19,383 nt of DNA from DATAFO01 sp046728015 (lineage in GTDB: Bacteria > Actinomycetota > Thermoleophilia > Solirubrobacterales > 70-9): the NCBI GenBank assembly GCA_046728015.1, contig JBKPDQ010000033.1:1-19383 (forward strand), read 5' to 3'. Positions 7,751-13,465 of this stretch are shown here, piece after piece. The notes beneath the pieces were generated by a model, which ran no database searches, was not told the DNA's origin, and was given only the letters and a program-made list of their open reading frames with translations. How positions within the stretch are numbered: position 1 is the stretch's first letter; the number at the start of each line of letters is the position of its first letter. The translations under genes and the position numbers were made by a program.

Positions 7751-7762
7751 CGCAGATGCGTC

Positions 7763-9217
7763 TTAGCCGCCCAGGAGCGAGAGGCCCTCGTCGTTCTGGA
7801 CCTCGAATCGGCTCTCGAAGTCCGGGTGGTCGTACATGAACTCGAGCCCGGGGCCGCCAGTGCCCGCCCGCTCGACGGTGATCGCGAGTCCGAGCCGTGG
7901 CGGCTCGGTGACGGTCAAGCCGCCGAGCACGCCCAGCGCGTCCGCCCAGATGAAGTCCAACGGCACCGAGACCTCGGTCCACTGCTGTGGCCAGGGGTTG
8001 CGCTGGAACTCGAAGTGGGGTACGTCGACAAGGGGCGGGTCCAGGTTGACCGCGGGGAGGTCGATGGTCAGCGACTGCCCCAGCGAGTTGGTGGCAGCGA
8101 AGCGCTTGAACACCCAGATGCAGATCCTTCCGGGGTAGCTCGCCTCGTTGATCGACTTCGTCCACAGCTCGAGCGTCCCGTCGGCGACGGTCAGCTGCTG
8201 AAAGTCGTTGTTGAGTGGATTCGACAACCACATGTGGACCTTGTTCTGCTTCGCGGTCTCGGTGTTCAGCAAGGGGAAGTCGAGCTCTCCCTGCGTCGGC
8301 GCGGTGAGCGGGCACCCGTTCGATTCCGAGCCGGTCGGCTCGACGATGTTGAGGCCAATGTCCTCAGTGGGGTTCTGCGCTGGTTCCACGTCCAGCGCGT
8401 AGTCGTAGAGCGTCCCGGTACCGGCGTCGGACGCCGGTGGCTGCTCGTTGAACATCAGGTCCGGAGCCCCCCTTTCATTTCCGGTCTGCATCCCCAGAGA
8501 GCAAATCCCACGCGTGTTGTGCGCGCTGTGGTTGCCGGTCAGCGGCTCGCGGCTCGACTGGCTGCACGGAGTATCGGTGAGCCAGAACGTGGCGAGGTCG
8601 TCGCCCTCCTCGCCGCCGGTTGGCGGCAGGGCGTTGTCGCCTGGCCAGGTGTCGGGATTTGCGACGTCCGACTGGACCTCTTGATAGGTGCGCTCTCCCC
8701 CGGAGCCAGTGGTGTCGAGCGTGACCGCTACGACCACGCGCTTGAGGTCATCGGCCGAGCAGTCTGCGCAATTCGCCGGCAGGCCCGGGTAAACGACGTA
8801 GCGATAGATCTGCCCCTTGACATCGCCGCTCTGGAACGGCTCGGGTCCCGGTTCGATCACTCCTCGCCGGATCGTGGCCCCGCCCGGCGAGGTGCCGCCG
8901 TTCGTCGCGAGCGGGGCGGGATCCGTCCCGCCCGAGCCGAGCGCGAACTGCGTTCCCGTAACGCGATTGCCCGGGTTGTCCGGATCGGAGGACATCGGCG
9001 GCGGCGAGGTCAGCGCCACCTCGCTGAACGGCAGCTGGCGGATGTGCTCGAGCTCCGCCTGGAGGCGATTGACGACCACCTGACTCTGCTCGGCGCGGAA
9101 CGTGTTGCGCGTTGCGGCGTCGCCGATGGTGAGCACCCCCAGCGCGCCCATCGTCAGGATCAGCGCGGCCACCACGACCTCGACCACCGTCATCCCACGC
9201 TCGTCGCGGAGCATCAC
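7763..9217 (-). CDS. PilV-like minor prepilin with large C-terminal beta-rich region
   Basis: The N-terminus DERGMTVVEVVVAALILTMG carries a class III prepilin leader: Gly 8 before Met 9, Glu at mature +5, then a hydrophobic helix (about 10-30), as in PilV-type minor pilins. At 484 residues it is far longer than a usual minor pilin. A first domain (about 35-195) resembles pilin globular regions. A region with DTPCSQSS and RGICSLG (about 213-242) and a beta-strand-rich segment (about 315-475) follow, the latter looking like a jelly-roll or carbohydrate-binding sandwich, though this is not proven. It may cap the pilus tip and display an adhesive domain. The start could be GTG 9217 (four-base overlap with the upstream gene) or ATG 9214; I list the longer. 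It is followed by a 101-base gap with the pilD promoter candidate. Confidence 0.85.
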   Translation of the reverse strand: MMLRDERGMTVVEVVVAALILTMGALGVLTIGDAATRNTFRAEQSQVVVNRLQAELEHIRQLPFSEVALTSPPPMSSDPDNPGNRVTGTQFALGSGGTDPAPLATNGGTSPGGATIRRGVIEPGPEPFQSGDVKGQIYRYVVYPGLPANCADCSADDLKRVVVAVTLDTTGSGGERTYQEVQSDVANPDTWPGDNALPPTGGEEGDDLATFWLTDTPCSQSSREPLTGNHSAHNTRGICSLGMQTGNERGAPDLMFNEQPPASDAGTGTLYDYALDVEPAQNPTEDIGLNIVEPTGSESNGCPLTAPTQGELDFPLLNTETAKQNKVHMWLSNPLNNDFQQLTVADGTLELWTKSINEASYPGRICIWVFKRFAATNSLGQSLTIDLPAVNLDPPLVDVPHFEFQRNPWPQQWTEVSVPLDFIWADALGVLGGLTVTEPPRLGLAITVERAGTGGPGLEFMYDHPDFESRFEVQNDEGLSLLGG

Positions 9218-9798
9218 GGCCCTCCGAGCGGCGGGTTGCGAAGCGCGACGCCGTCTTCGATCGTGATCGCGTCCTCACCGTCGGCCGCGGGAAATGCCAA
9301 CCGCACCGAGACGAAGGCCTGTCCCGGGATGCGCGGCGTGAACGCGAACACCTGATTGTCAGCGAGCCCCGCAACGACCCGCGTCGACGCGCCGCAGCCG
9401 GTCGGTGGGGCGATCGTGTTCGGACCGCACTCGGTACGGGTGCAGGCCCCGTCGGTGGTGCAGTCGTAGAAGATGCGGCATCGCTGAGTGGGCCCCGGGA
9501 CCGGGTTCCCGCACTCGGCCCGCGGCACGTAGGTCAAGATCATCAGCTGCGACGGGGTGGGCGAGAGTGCGTTCGACCCCAGTCGGAGCTCGCGCGAGAT
9601 CCGCTCCGCCATGGTTCGGGCTTCCTGGATGTGGGCGGAGCGTTCGCTGACCCGCGGCTCGCCGCGAACCCCGGTGGTGAAGAGCGATACCGTCGATCCC
9701 ACAAGCAGGAGCCCGATCGTGATCGCAATCAGCAGCTCGACGAGGCTGTACCCGCCCTCGTCGGTCGCTGCCCTGTCGCTGTGTCCGATGCTCGGCAT
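9214..9798 (-). CDS. PilW-like minor prepilin, cysteine-rich
   Basis: This 194-residue prepilin has the leader ending DEGG before Tyr 17, with Glu 21 at mature +5 (YSLVELLIAITIG) and a hydrophobic helix to about residue 38. Tyr at +1 in place of Phe or Met is uncommon. The stretch HIQEARTMAERISRELRLGSN matches the helix that follows the membrane part in PilW/GspJ-type pseudopilins. Six cysteines cluster between CGNPVPG and TGCGAST (about residues 90-135), enough for three disulfides in an exported domain. The start is ATG 9798, two bases after the stop of the PilX-like gene and without a strong ribosome site, so it is probably coupled to it. The end overlaps the PilV-like gene. Assignment to the PilW type is by position and helix pattern. 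Confidence 0.85.
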   Translation of the reverse strand: MPSIGHSDRAATDEGGYSLVELLIAITIGLLLVGSTVSLFTTGVRGEPRVSERSAHIQEARTMAERISRELRLGSNALSPTPSQLMILTYVPRAECGNPVPGPTQRCRIFYDCTTDGACTRTECGPNTIAPPTGCGASTRVVAGLADNQVFAFTPRIPGQAFVSVRLAFPAADGEDAITIEDGVALRNPPLGGP

Positions 9799-9800
9799 GC

Positions 9801-11099
9801 CTAGCAGCTCGCGTTGGGCGCCGTCGTCACCGGCCCGGCGCACTCCACGAACCGGTCCACCACGTAGTGAGGGGGTGAGTTCGGGAGCGTGAACTCCTGC
9901 GCGCTGGTGCTGACGGTGATATGGGCGTTCGAGTTGATGTTGATCTTCTTCGCCGCCAGTGCCCCGCAGTACAGGGAGTTGCTCTTCAACACGAGCTCGC
10001 TGCGCGGCGCGTAGACGACGAAGTCCTGCTCGCACAAGCCCTGCGCGACCGTGTTGCTGGCGAGGTCGATCACCGTGGTCAGGGTCTCCGAGCCGACGAA
10101 AAGGAGCGCGACGTCTAGCGCTGTGCTGTTCCCGTTGGGCCGGATCTGTGCGTTCGAGTCGATCTCGAGCTGCTTCACGCCCGAGCCGTAGCCGCACGCC
10201 TCGGGCGAATCGAAGTAGATCCGCACGGTGGCCCCGCTGGCGATGTAGACCGCTGCGTTCTGGAGCAGCTGCAGGCGGCAGAAGCTGTAGTTGCCGGACG
10301 GTAGGGTGAGGTGCGAGTTGTGTGTGATCACCAACTCGCGCGACCCGCAGTTCGAACTCGGCTGGCCGTTGCCGTCATAGCCGTTCCAGCACACTCGATT
10401 CTTGGCGCCCCCGATCGGGGTCGAGGCGAAGAAGTTGTCGTTGTTGTTGTTGGTCGCTACGTCTCCCTGGTTCACCGACGGGAGCGTCAACGAGCCGTTA
10501 ACCACGATCCCGCAGGAGTGCTGTGCGTTGCCCTCGGGGTTGACCCCGTGCCCCTCTCCAACCTGTGCGTTGCCGCAGAGCGTGGAGTTGGACAGCATCG
10601 TGATGTCGCCGTTCGTCGCCGTGTCGGCCGTGATGTCGGCATAGGAATCGAGCAGGATCGAGTTCAGCCCGATCACTCCGAAGTCGATGAACGGTTGCCG
10701 CCCGGCCGCGGAGTGGGCCTGTAGGTCGATCCGCCTGGTGACCCCGTCCTTGGTCCCCTGCGAGACGATTTCGATCACGCCCGAGTCCGGACGGACCCAG
10801 TATGTGAAGCTGCCGCCGTCGGAAAGTTGGCCCGTCGCCGCCGAGCACCATCCACCGGAGAGCGTCTGTGGCGGGACGCACGTCTGCTTGACAGCGGCCG
10901 TGTTGTAGCGCACCAACGCCTGATGGGCGCCGGCCTCGGCGACGGCGAGCGCGGTCTTGGTGTCGAGGTCGCGGCTGGTGCCGTGCTGGGAGCGGATCGA
11001 CGACACGACGGCCACGCTCGCAACCGCGAAGGCGGCGATGACCATGAACAGGACCGTGGGCACGGCGAAACCGCGCTCCACGGCCAGGCGTTCGAGCAT
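9801..11099 (-). CDS. PilX-like minor pilin with repetitive, beta-solenoid-like C-terminal region
   Basis: From ATG 11099 the protein has 432 residues. MLERLAVERG is a short leader followed by FAVPTVLFMVIAAFAVASVA. The mature +5 residue is Thr, not Glu. ALAVAEAGAHQAL (about 50-62) is typical of PilX/GspK-like proteins. From about residue 130 a motif of the kind (S/D/H)N(S/A)xL/I recurs (LSNSTL, THNSHL, LQNAAV, DSNAQI, LKSNSL, NSNAHI), suggesting stacked beta-strands as in a solenoid. Several Cys could form disulfides. Longer in-frame starts at 11225, 11153 and 11123 exist. I prefer 11099 because it gives a normal leader length and because the candidate promoter at 11135-11163 would start transcription near 11128. 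It heads the minor-pilin group (this gene, PilW-like, PilV-like). Confidence 0.82.
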   Translation of the reverse strand: MLERLAVERGFAVPTVLFMVIAAFAVASVAVVSSIRSQHGTSRDLDTKTALAVAEAGAHQALVRYNTAAVKQTCVPPQTLSGGWCSAATGQLSDGGSFTYWVRPDSGVIEIVSQGTKDGVTRRIDLQAHSAAGRQPFIDFGVIGLNSILLDSYADITADTATNGDITMLSNSTLCGNAQVGEGHGVNPEGNAQHSCGIVVNGSLTLPSVNQGDVATNNNNDNFFASTPIGGAKNRVCWNGYDGNGQPSSNCGSRELVITHNSHLTLPSGNYSFCRLQLLQNAAVYIASGATVRIYFDSPEACGYGSGVKQLEIDSNAQIRPNGNSTALDVALLFVGSETLTTVIDLASNTVAQGLCEQDFVVYAPRSELVLKSNSLYCGALAAKKININSNAHITVSTSAQEFTLPNSPPHYVVDRFVECAGPVTTAPNASC

Positions 11100-11134
11100 G
11101 CTCTTTGCGCGACCTCGATGCATGTCCCCACGTT

Positions 11135-11163
11135 TGATCGGACCCCGCCCCATGCGGCTTGAG
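11135..11163 (-). promoter_or_regulatory. Candidate promoter of the minor-pilin genes, CTCAA-N16-TCCGATCA
   Basis: CTCAA at 11163-11159 and TCCGATCA at 11142-11135 (minus strand), spaced by 16 bases as before pilA, pilD and pilM. It lies downstream of the hairpin after pilA, as expected for a promoter that serves the minor pilins separately from pilA. Confidence 0.45.
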
Positions 11164-11203
11164 CTTCCCGGCCGGGGGTCATCCGTCCGTGGAAGCACGA
11201 CGA

Positions 11204-11228
11204 GGGGCGGGCCGCTTGGGCCCACCCC
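11204..11228 (-). terminator. GC-rich hairpin downstream of pilA (terminator or attenuator)
   Basis: GGGGCGGGCC (11204-11213) pairs with GGCCCACCCC (11219-11228), nine of ten pairs, with a five-base loop. It starts about 30 bases after the pilA stop. The transcript after it is not a run of U, so it may be a partial terminator or an RNA-stabilising 3' end that keeps pilA mRNA abundant relative to the minor pilins. Confidence 0.5.
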
Positions 11229-11258
11229 CCGCTTTCGAACGGTGCTGGTAACTAGGAA

Positions 11259-11699
11259 CTAGCCCCAGATGCCGTTTGCCGGGCAGCCATCGTTGCCGTC
11301 GTTGTCGCACTGGAGAACGGTCGTCCCGTTCGCATTACGGGTGATCCGGAACACGTTTGGCGTGTTCGTCGAGGCGACTTGGACGGTGTAGCTCTCCGCG
11401 GTCGTGGCCGGAACGGTCAGCCGAGCGCCAACGTCCGAGAGCGTGTTCTCGATCGTGACGAGATCGGCCGGCGTGGCGCCAGCGTACGTACCCTGATGGT
11501 CCGTCGCGTATGTCTCCATCGCGGTCTGCGCGGTCCGCACAGCCGACTTCGCGTCGGCGTCGCGGGCCTTGTCCCTCTGGTTGAAGAAGGACGGAATCGC
11601 GATCGCGGCCAGCAGGCCGAGAATCAGCATCACGACCAGAAGCTCGACGAGGGTGAAACCAGACTCCCCCTGAGCCCTGACGCGGAGCTTGTTGATCAT
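11259..11699 (-). CDS. pilA: Major type IV pilin PilA
   Basis: This is a 146-residue prepilin, the likely major pilus subunit. The leader MINKLRVRAQGESG is cut before Phe 15 and Glu 19 is at mature +5. FTLVELLVVMLILGLLAAIA begins the classic hydrophobic helix, followed by IPSFFNQRDKARDADAKSAVRTAQTA, as in many bacterial major pilins. The globular part is small and ends with CDNDGNDGC, a tight two-Cys loop that could form the D-region disulfide. The start is certain: ATG 11699 has AAGGAGG six bases upstream, the best ribosome site in the window. A longer in-frame start at 11765 would run through the leader RNA and is rejected. Expression is probably controlled by the c-di-GMP-I riboswitch and promoter upstream. 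A hairpin follows the gene. Confidence 0.95.
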   Translation of the reverse strand: MINKLRVRAQGESGFTLVELLVVMLILGLLAAIAIPSFFNQRDKARDADAKSAVRTAQTAMETYATDHQGTYAGATPADLVTIENTLSDVGARLTVPATTAESYTVQVASTNTPNVFRITRNANGTTVLQCDNDGNDGCPANGIWG

Positions 11700-11719
11700 G
11701 GAATTCCTCCTTGGAATCC
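11700..11719 (-). promoter_or_regulatory. Hairpin containing the pilA Shine-Dalgarno site
   Basis: On the minus strand GGATTCC (11719-11713) can pair with GGAATTCC (11707-11700) with one bulge, around the loop AAGGA. The Shine-Dalgarno AAGGAGG (11712-11706) lies in the loop and the first two bases of the 3' arm, directly before the ATG. This is a candidate translational on/off element for the riboswitch. Confidence 0.45.
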
Positions 11720-11769
11720 AACTTGCCTCGCCAGAGCCCCGACACCAACGCCAATCGGAAGTCACCTGA

Positions 11770-11852
11770 CCCCGGTGGTAGCCCGGCTGACTCGTTGAGA
11801 GCCCCGTGGCTTTGCGCCTCCGCCTCGCGACGGGTTTGCCTTTATCACCGGG
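11770..11852 (-). ncRNA. Cyclic di-GMP-I (GEMM-I) riboswitch in the pilA leader
   Basis: The minus-strand RNA shows the GEMM-I plan in order. P1 is CCCGGTG (11852-11846) pairing perfectly with CACCGGG (11777-11771). GGCAAACC (11840-11833) follows, then a hairpin with the GNRA loop GCGA (11828-11825), then CGCAAAGCC (11816-11808). The second arm has GGCT (11803-11800) paired with AGCC (11788-11785) and CTC/GAG inside, followed by GGGCTACC. In the known Vibrio Vc2 aptamer these parts bind one c-di-GMP. The base I align with ligand-contacting G20 is G, which favours c-di-GMP over cGAMP-type variants. The base I align with A47 appears to be G, a point to check. It lies between a promoter candidate and pilA. 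Identification is from memory of the consensus but the match is long and ordered. Confidence 0.88.
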
Positions 11853-11860
11853 ACGCTGGC

Positions 11861-11889
11861 CCTATACGCCTCCACCTATCGGGTTTCAG
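11861..11889 (-). promoter_or_regulatory. Alternative housekeeping-type pilA promoter
   Basis: CTGAAA (11889-11884), 17 bases, TATAGG (11866-11861) on the minus strand. Each hexamer matches four of six consensus bases. Its start point near 11854 would fall exactly at the 5' edge of the riboswitch. It overlaps the FliA-like candidate; both could be used. Confidence 0.35.
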
Positions 11890-11904
11890 GTATGCGCCCT
11901 TTAG
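11876..11904 (-). promoter_or_regulatory. Candidate pilA promoter, CTAAA-N16-CCCGATAG
   Basis: CTAAA at 11904-11900 and CCCGATAG at 11883-11876 (minus strand) are 16 bases apart, close to the FliA/SigD/WhiG consensus TAAA-N15-GCCGATAA. A start near 11869 would precede riboswitch P1 by about 17 bases. The -35-like part sits inside the inverted repeat CCCT-TT-AGGG (11897-11906). Confidence 0.5.
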
Positions 11905-11931
11905 GGAAACTGAGGGGTACATCCGTCCACG

Positions 11932-11949
11932 CTGGGGGCCAGCCCCCAG
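11932..11949. repeat. Inverted repeat in the pilA / plus-strand gene divergent region
   Basis: CTGGGGGC, two bases, GCCCCCAG: a perfect eight-base-arm palindrome. It lies about where the -35 region of the plus-strand gene would be and upstream of the pilA promoter, so an operator is plausible. Confidence 0.4.
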
Positions 11950-11954
11950 GCATC

Positions 11955-11960
11955 TAGTCT
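11955..11960 (+). promoter_or_regulatory. Possible -10 element for a leaderless plus-strand transcript
   Basis: TAGTCT fits the TANNNT pattern of actinobacterial -10 elements and lies seven bases before GTG 11967. No Shine-Dalgarno sequence precedes that GTG, which suits a leaderless mRNA. Weak on sequence alone. Confidence 0.3.
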
Positions 11961-11966
11961 GAGCTC

Positions 11967-12392
11967 GTGGCCGCCCGCCGTCTGCTGATCCTGATGCTCG
12001 TCCTGCTCGGCGTCTCCACCGTGGCTGCCGCGCTCGTCCCTGTGGACCGCGACGCAGGAGGCGACGAGACGACGAGCACGTCGACGAGCACCGGAGAGCC
12101 GCCAACGGGAACGCTCGAGCGGGCGTCGATCGGCGCCGGGGCGGACAAACCACAGATCGTCCGCGTGCAACCGGGCGACCAGCTCCGGCTGCGCGTCACC
12201 TCACCCAACGCCCACGAAGTCGAGATCCGGGCCCTGGACCAGCTCGAGGACGTCGACCCAGCCGCCCCGGCTCGCTTCGACCTGCTGCTTTTCGACGAAG
12301 GGAACTTCGCCGTGCGCCTGGTCGAATCCGAACGGAAGATCGGCGAGATCGTGGTCACGCGGCCCAAGCCCGCCAACAAGTCGAAGCGATGA
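11967..12392 (+). CDS. Small exported protein, possible cupredoxin-like fold
   Basis: This 141-residue protein starts with a signal or anchor segment (ARRLLILMLVLLGVSTVAAAL, about 3-23), then a Thr/Ser-rich linker (about 33-48) and a small beta-rich domain (about 60-130). PQIVRVQPGDQLRLRVTSPNAHEVEI, DLLLFDEGNFAVRLVE and KIGEIVV follow the strand pattern of cupredoxins. Only one likely ligand (His 83) is present; the Cys-His-Met cluster is absent, so copper binding is unlikely. The tail is basic. The GTG start at 11967 lacks a ribosome site. It is divergent from pilA and its TGA overlaps the ATG of the next gene (ATGA), so the two are coupled. A role in the pilus system is only suggested by position. 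I do not recognise a specific family. Confidence 0.75.
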   Translation: MAARRLLILMLVLLGVSTVAAALVPVDRDAGGDETTSTSTSTGEPPTGTLERASIGAGADKPQIVRVQPGDQLRLRVTSPNAHEVEIRALDQLEDVDPAAPARFDLLLFDEGNFAVRLVESERKIGEIVVTRPKPANKSKR

Positions 12393-13462
12393 GCGGTCGC
12401 ACTCCGAGGTGGCTGCTTTGGTCCCTGCTGGGCGCCGTGATCGTCGGCGTCGGCGCCTACCTCCTGGACAGGTCTCCCGACAACGACGCACCCACCGTGG
12501 CGGCGAGTGAGAGCAGTGAGTCGACCCCGGATGCATCTGGCCGCGAGCCGGCGGCCGACTGCTCCAAGCGTGCGGCCAGGGATGCGGTCGCGGGCTCAGA
12601 GTTCGAGGGCGCGATACGAGAGCTGGGCGTCGTGCCCGCGGACGACCAGCTCTTCGGCGGGCCCGGCTACTTCGTGGTCGAAGTGATCTGCCGCGACGTG
12701 ACCGGTGATGAGGCCGAGGAGATGATCGCGCGCCTCGATTGTTGCGCTGGTGGTGCACCCACGCCCTGGGCGATCTTCGTGACCGAGAGGGGCGCCTGGG
12801 AGGCGGCCTTCTACCGGACCGGGCTGCAGGCGAGCCTCTCCGTCGAACGCGGCGCCGTCGTCGAGAGGTCTCCCGCGTATGCGGCGGGTGAGCCCACGTG
12901 CTGCCCAACCACGGGCCGCGTCGGCCGGGTCAGCTGGAACGGGAGCGGGTTCACGTTCGCGTCCGATGAGGCCTCAATGGGCCGGAGGATCGGGATCGGA
13001 CGCAGAGGAGTGACGCGGATCGGTGGCTTTCGACCGCAGAGCCAGTCGCCGGTGGAGGCGGCGAAAGAGTTCGGTCGGCCCTCCTACGTCGGGCCCAACG
13101 GCGAGCTGTGCGTCAACGAGTGGCGCGACCTCGGGCTCCGGATCAACTTCGCCAGCCTCAGTGGCGCCGATCCGTGCTCAGCCAGTGGCCGCGTCGGCAG
13201 CCTCGAGCTCAAGGATGAACTCGCCGCCCAGGCCGGCTGGGAGACCGACGGGGGCGTGGGCGTCGGCATGCCGGACAAGGAGTTGCGCAGGATCTACCCC
13301 GATGCCGAGTCGCAGTCGTTCCCCGGCCTCGGCGAGGTTCTGGTCCTGATCGAGGGCCCCACCCTCATCGGCGTGCCCGGGGTCTATCCAGTGCTCAGCG
13401 CCCGGATCGCCGATGGCACCGTGGACGAGCTTCGGATGTCGGTTGGCGCGGCCGGGGAGTAG
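12389..13462 (+). CDS. Membrane-anchored cysteine-rich exported protein of unknown function
   Basis: The 357-residue product has one N-terminal membrane segment (about 8-26), an acidic Ser-rich linker (about 35-56) and an exported part with eight Cys (58, 101, 118, 119, 171, 172, 241, 263), including two adjacent CC pairs. Residues about 58-195, with TPWAIFVTERGAWEAAFYRTG and EPTCCPTTGRVGRVSWNG, faintly resemble LppP/LprE-type actinobacterial secreted proteins. Residues about 205-355 form a second module containing CVNEWRDLGLRINFASL and GVGVGMPDKELRRIYPDAE. No catalytic motif was seen. It overlaps the preceding gene by ATGA and ends three bases from the pilC stop on the other strand. I do not assign a function. 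Confidence 0.75.
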   Translation: MSGRTPRWLLWSLLGAVIVGVGAYLLDRSPDNDAPTVAASESSESTPDASGREPAADCSKRAARDAVAGSEFEGAIRELGVVPADDQLFGGPGYFVVEVICRDVTGDEAEEMIARLDCCAGGAPTPWAIFVTERGAWEAAFYRTGLQASLSVERGAVVERSPAYAAGEPTCCPTTGRVGRVSWNGSGFTFASDEASMGRRIGIGRRGVTRIGGFRPQSQSPVEAAKEFGRPSYVGPNGELCVNEWRDLGLRINFASLSGADPCSASGRVGSLELKDELAAQAGWETDGGVGVGMPDKELRRIYPDAESQSFPGLGEVLVLIEGPTLIGVPGVYPVLSARIADGTVDELRMSVGAAGE

Positions 13463-13465
13463 CGG

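Noticed and set aside
7826..9355. 509-codon plus-strand frame opposite the PilV-like gene
   Set aside because: The minus-strand frame has a clear prepilin leader and gene context; the plus frame has no motif.
9799..10197. Longer start of the PilW-like gene at 10197
   Set aside because: It would lie deep inside the PilX-like coding region; ATG 9798 gives a normal prepilin leader right after the upstream stop.
11100..11225. Longer starts of the PilX-like gene (11225, 11153, 11123)
   Set aside because: They run into the post-pilA hairpin or the candidate promoter and give an abnormally long prepilin leader; 11123 cannot be fully excluded.
11700..11765. Longer PilA start at 11765
   Set aside because: It would translate the leader between riboswitch and ribosome site; ATG 11699 has a near-perfect ribosome site and normal leader.
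13463..13465. Possible terminator between the plus-strand pair and pilC
   Set aside because: Only three bases separate the stops; no hairpin with U tract is visible there.
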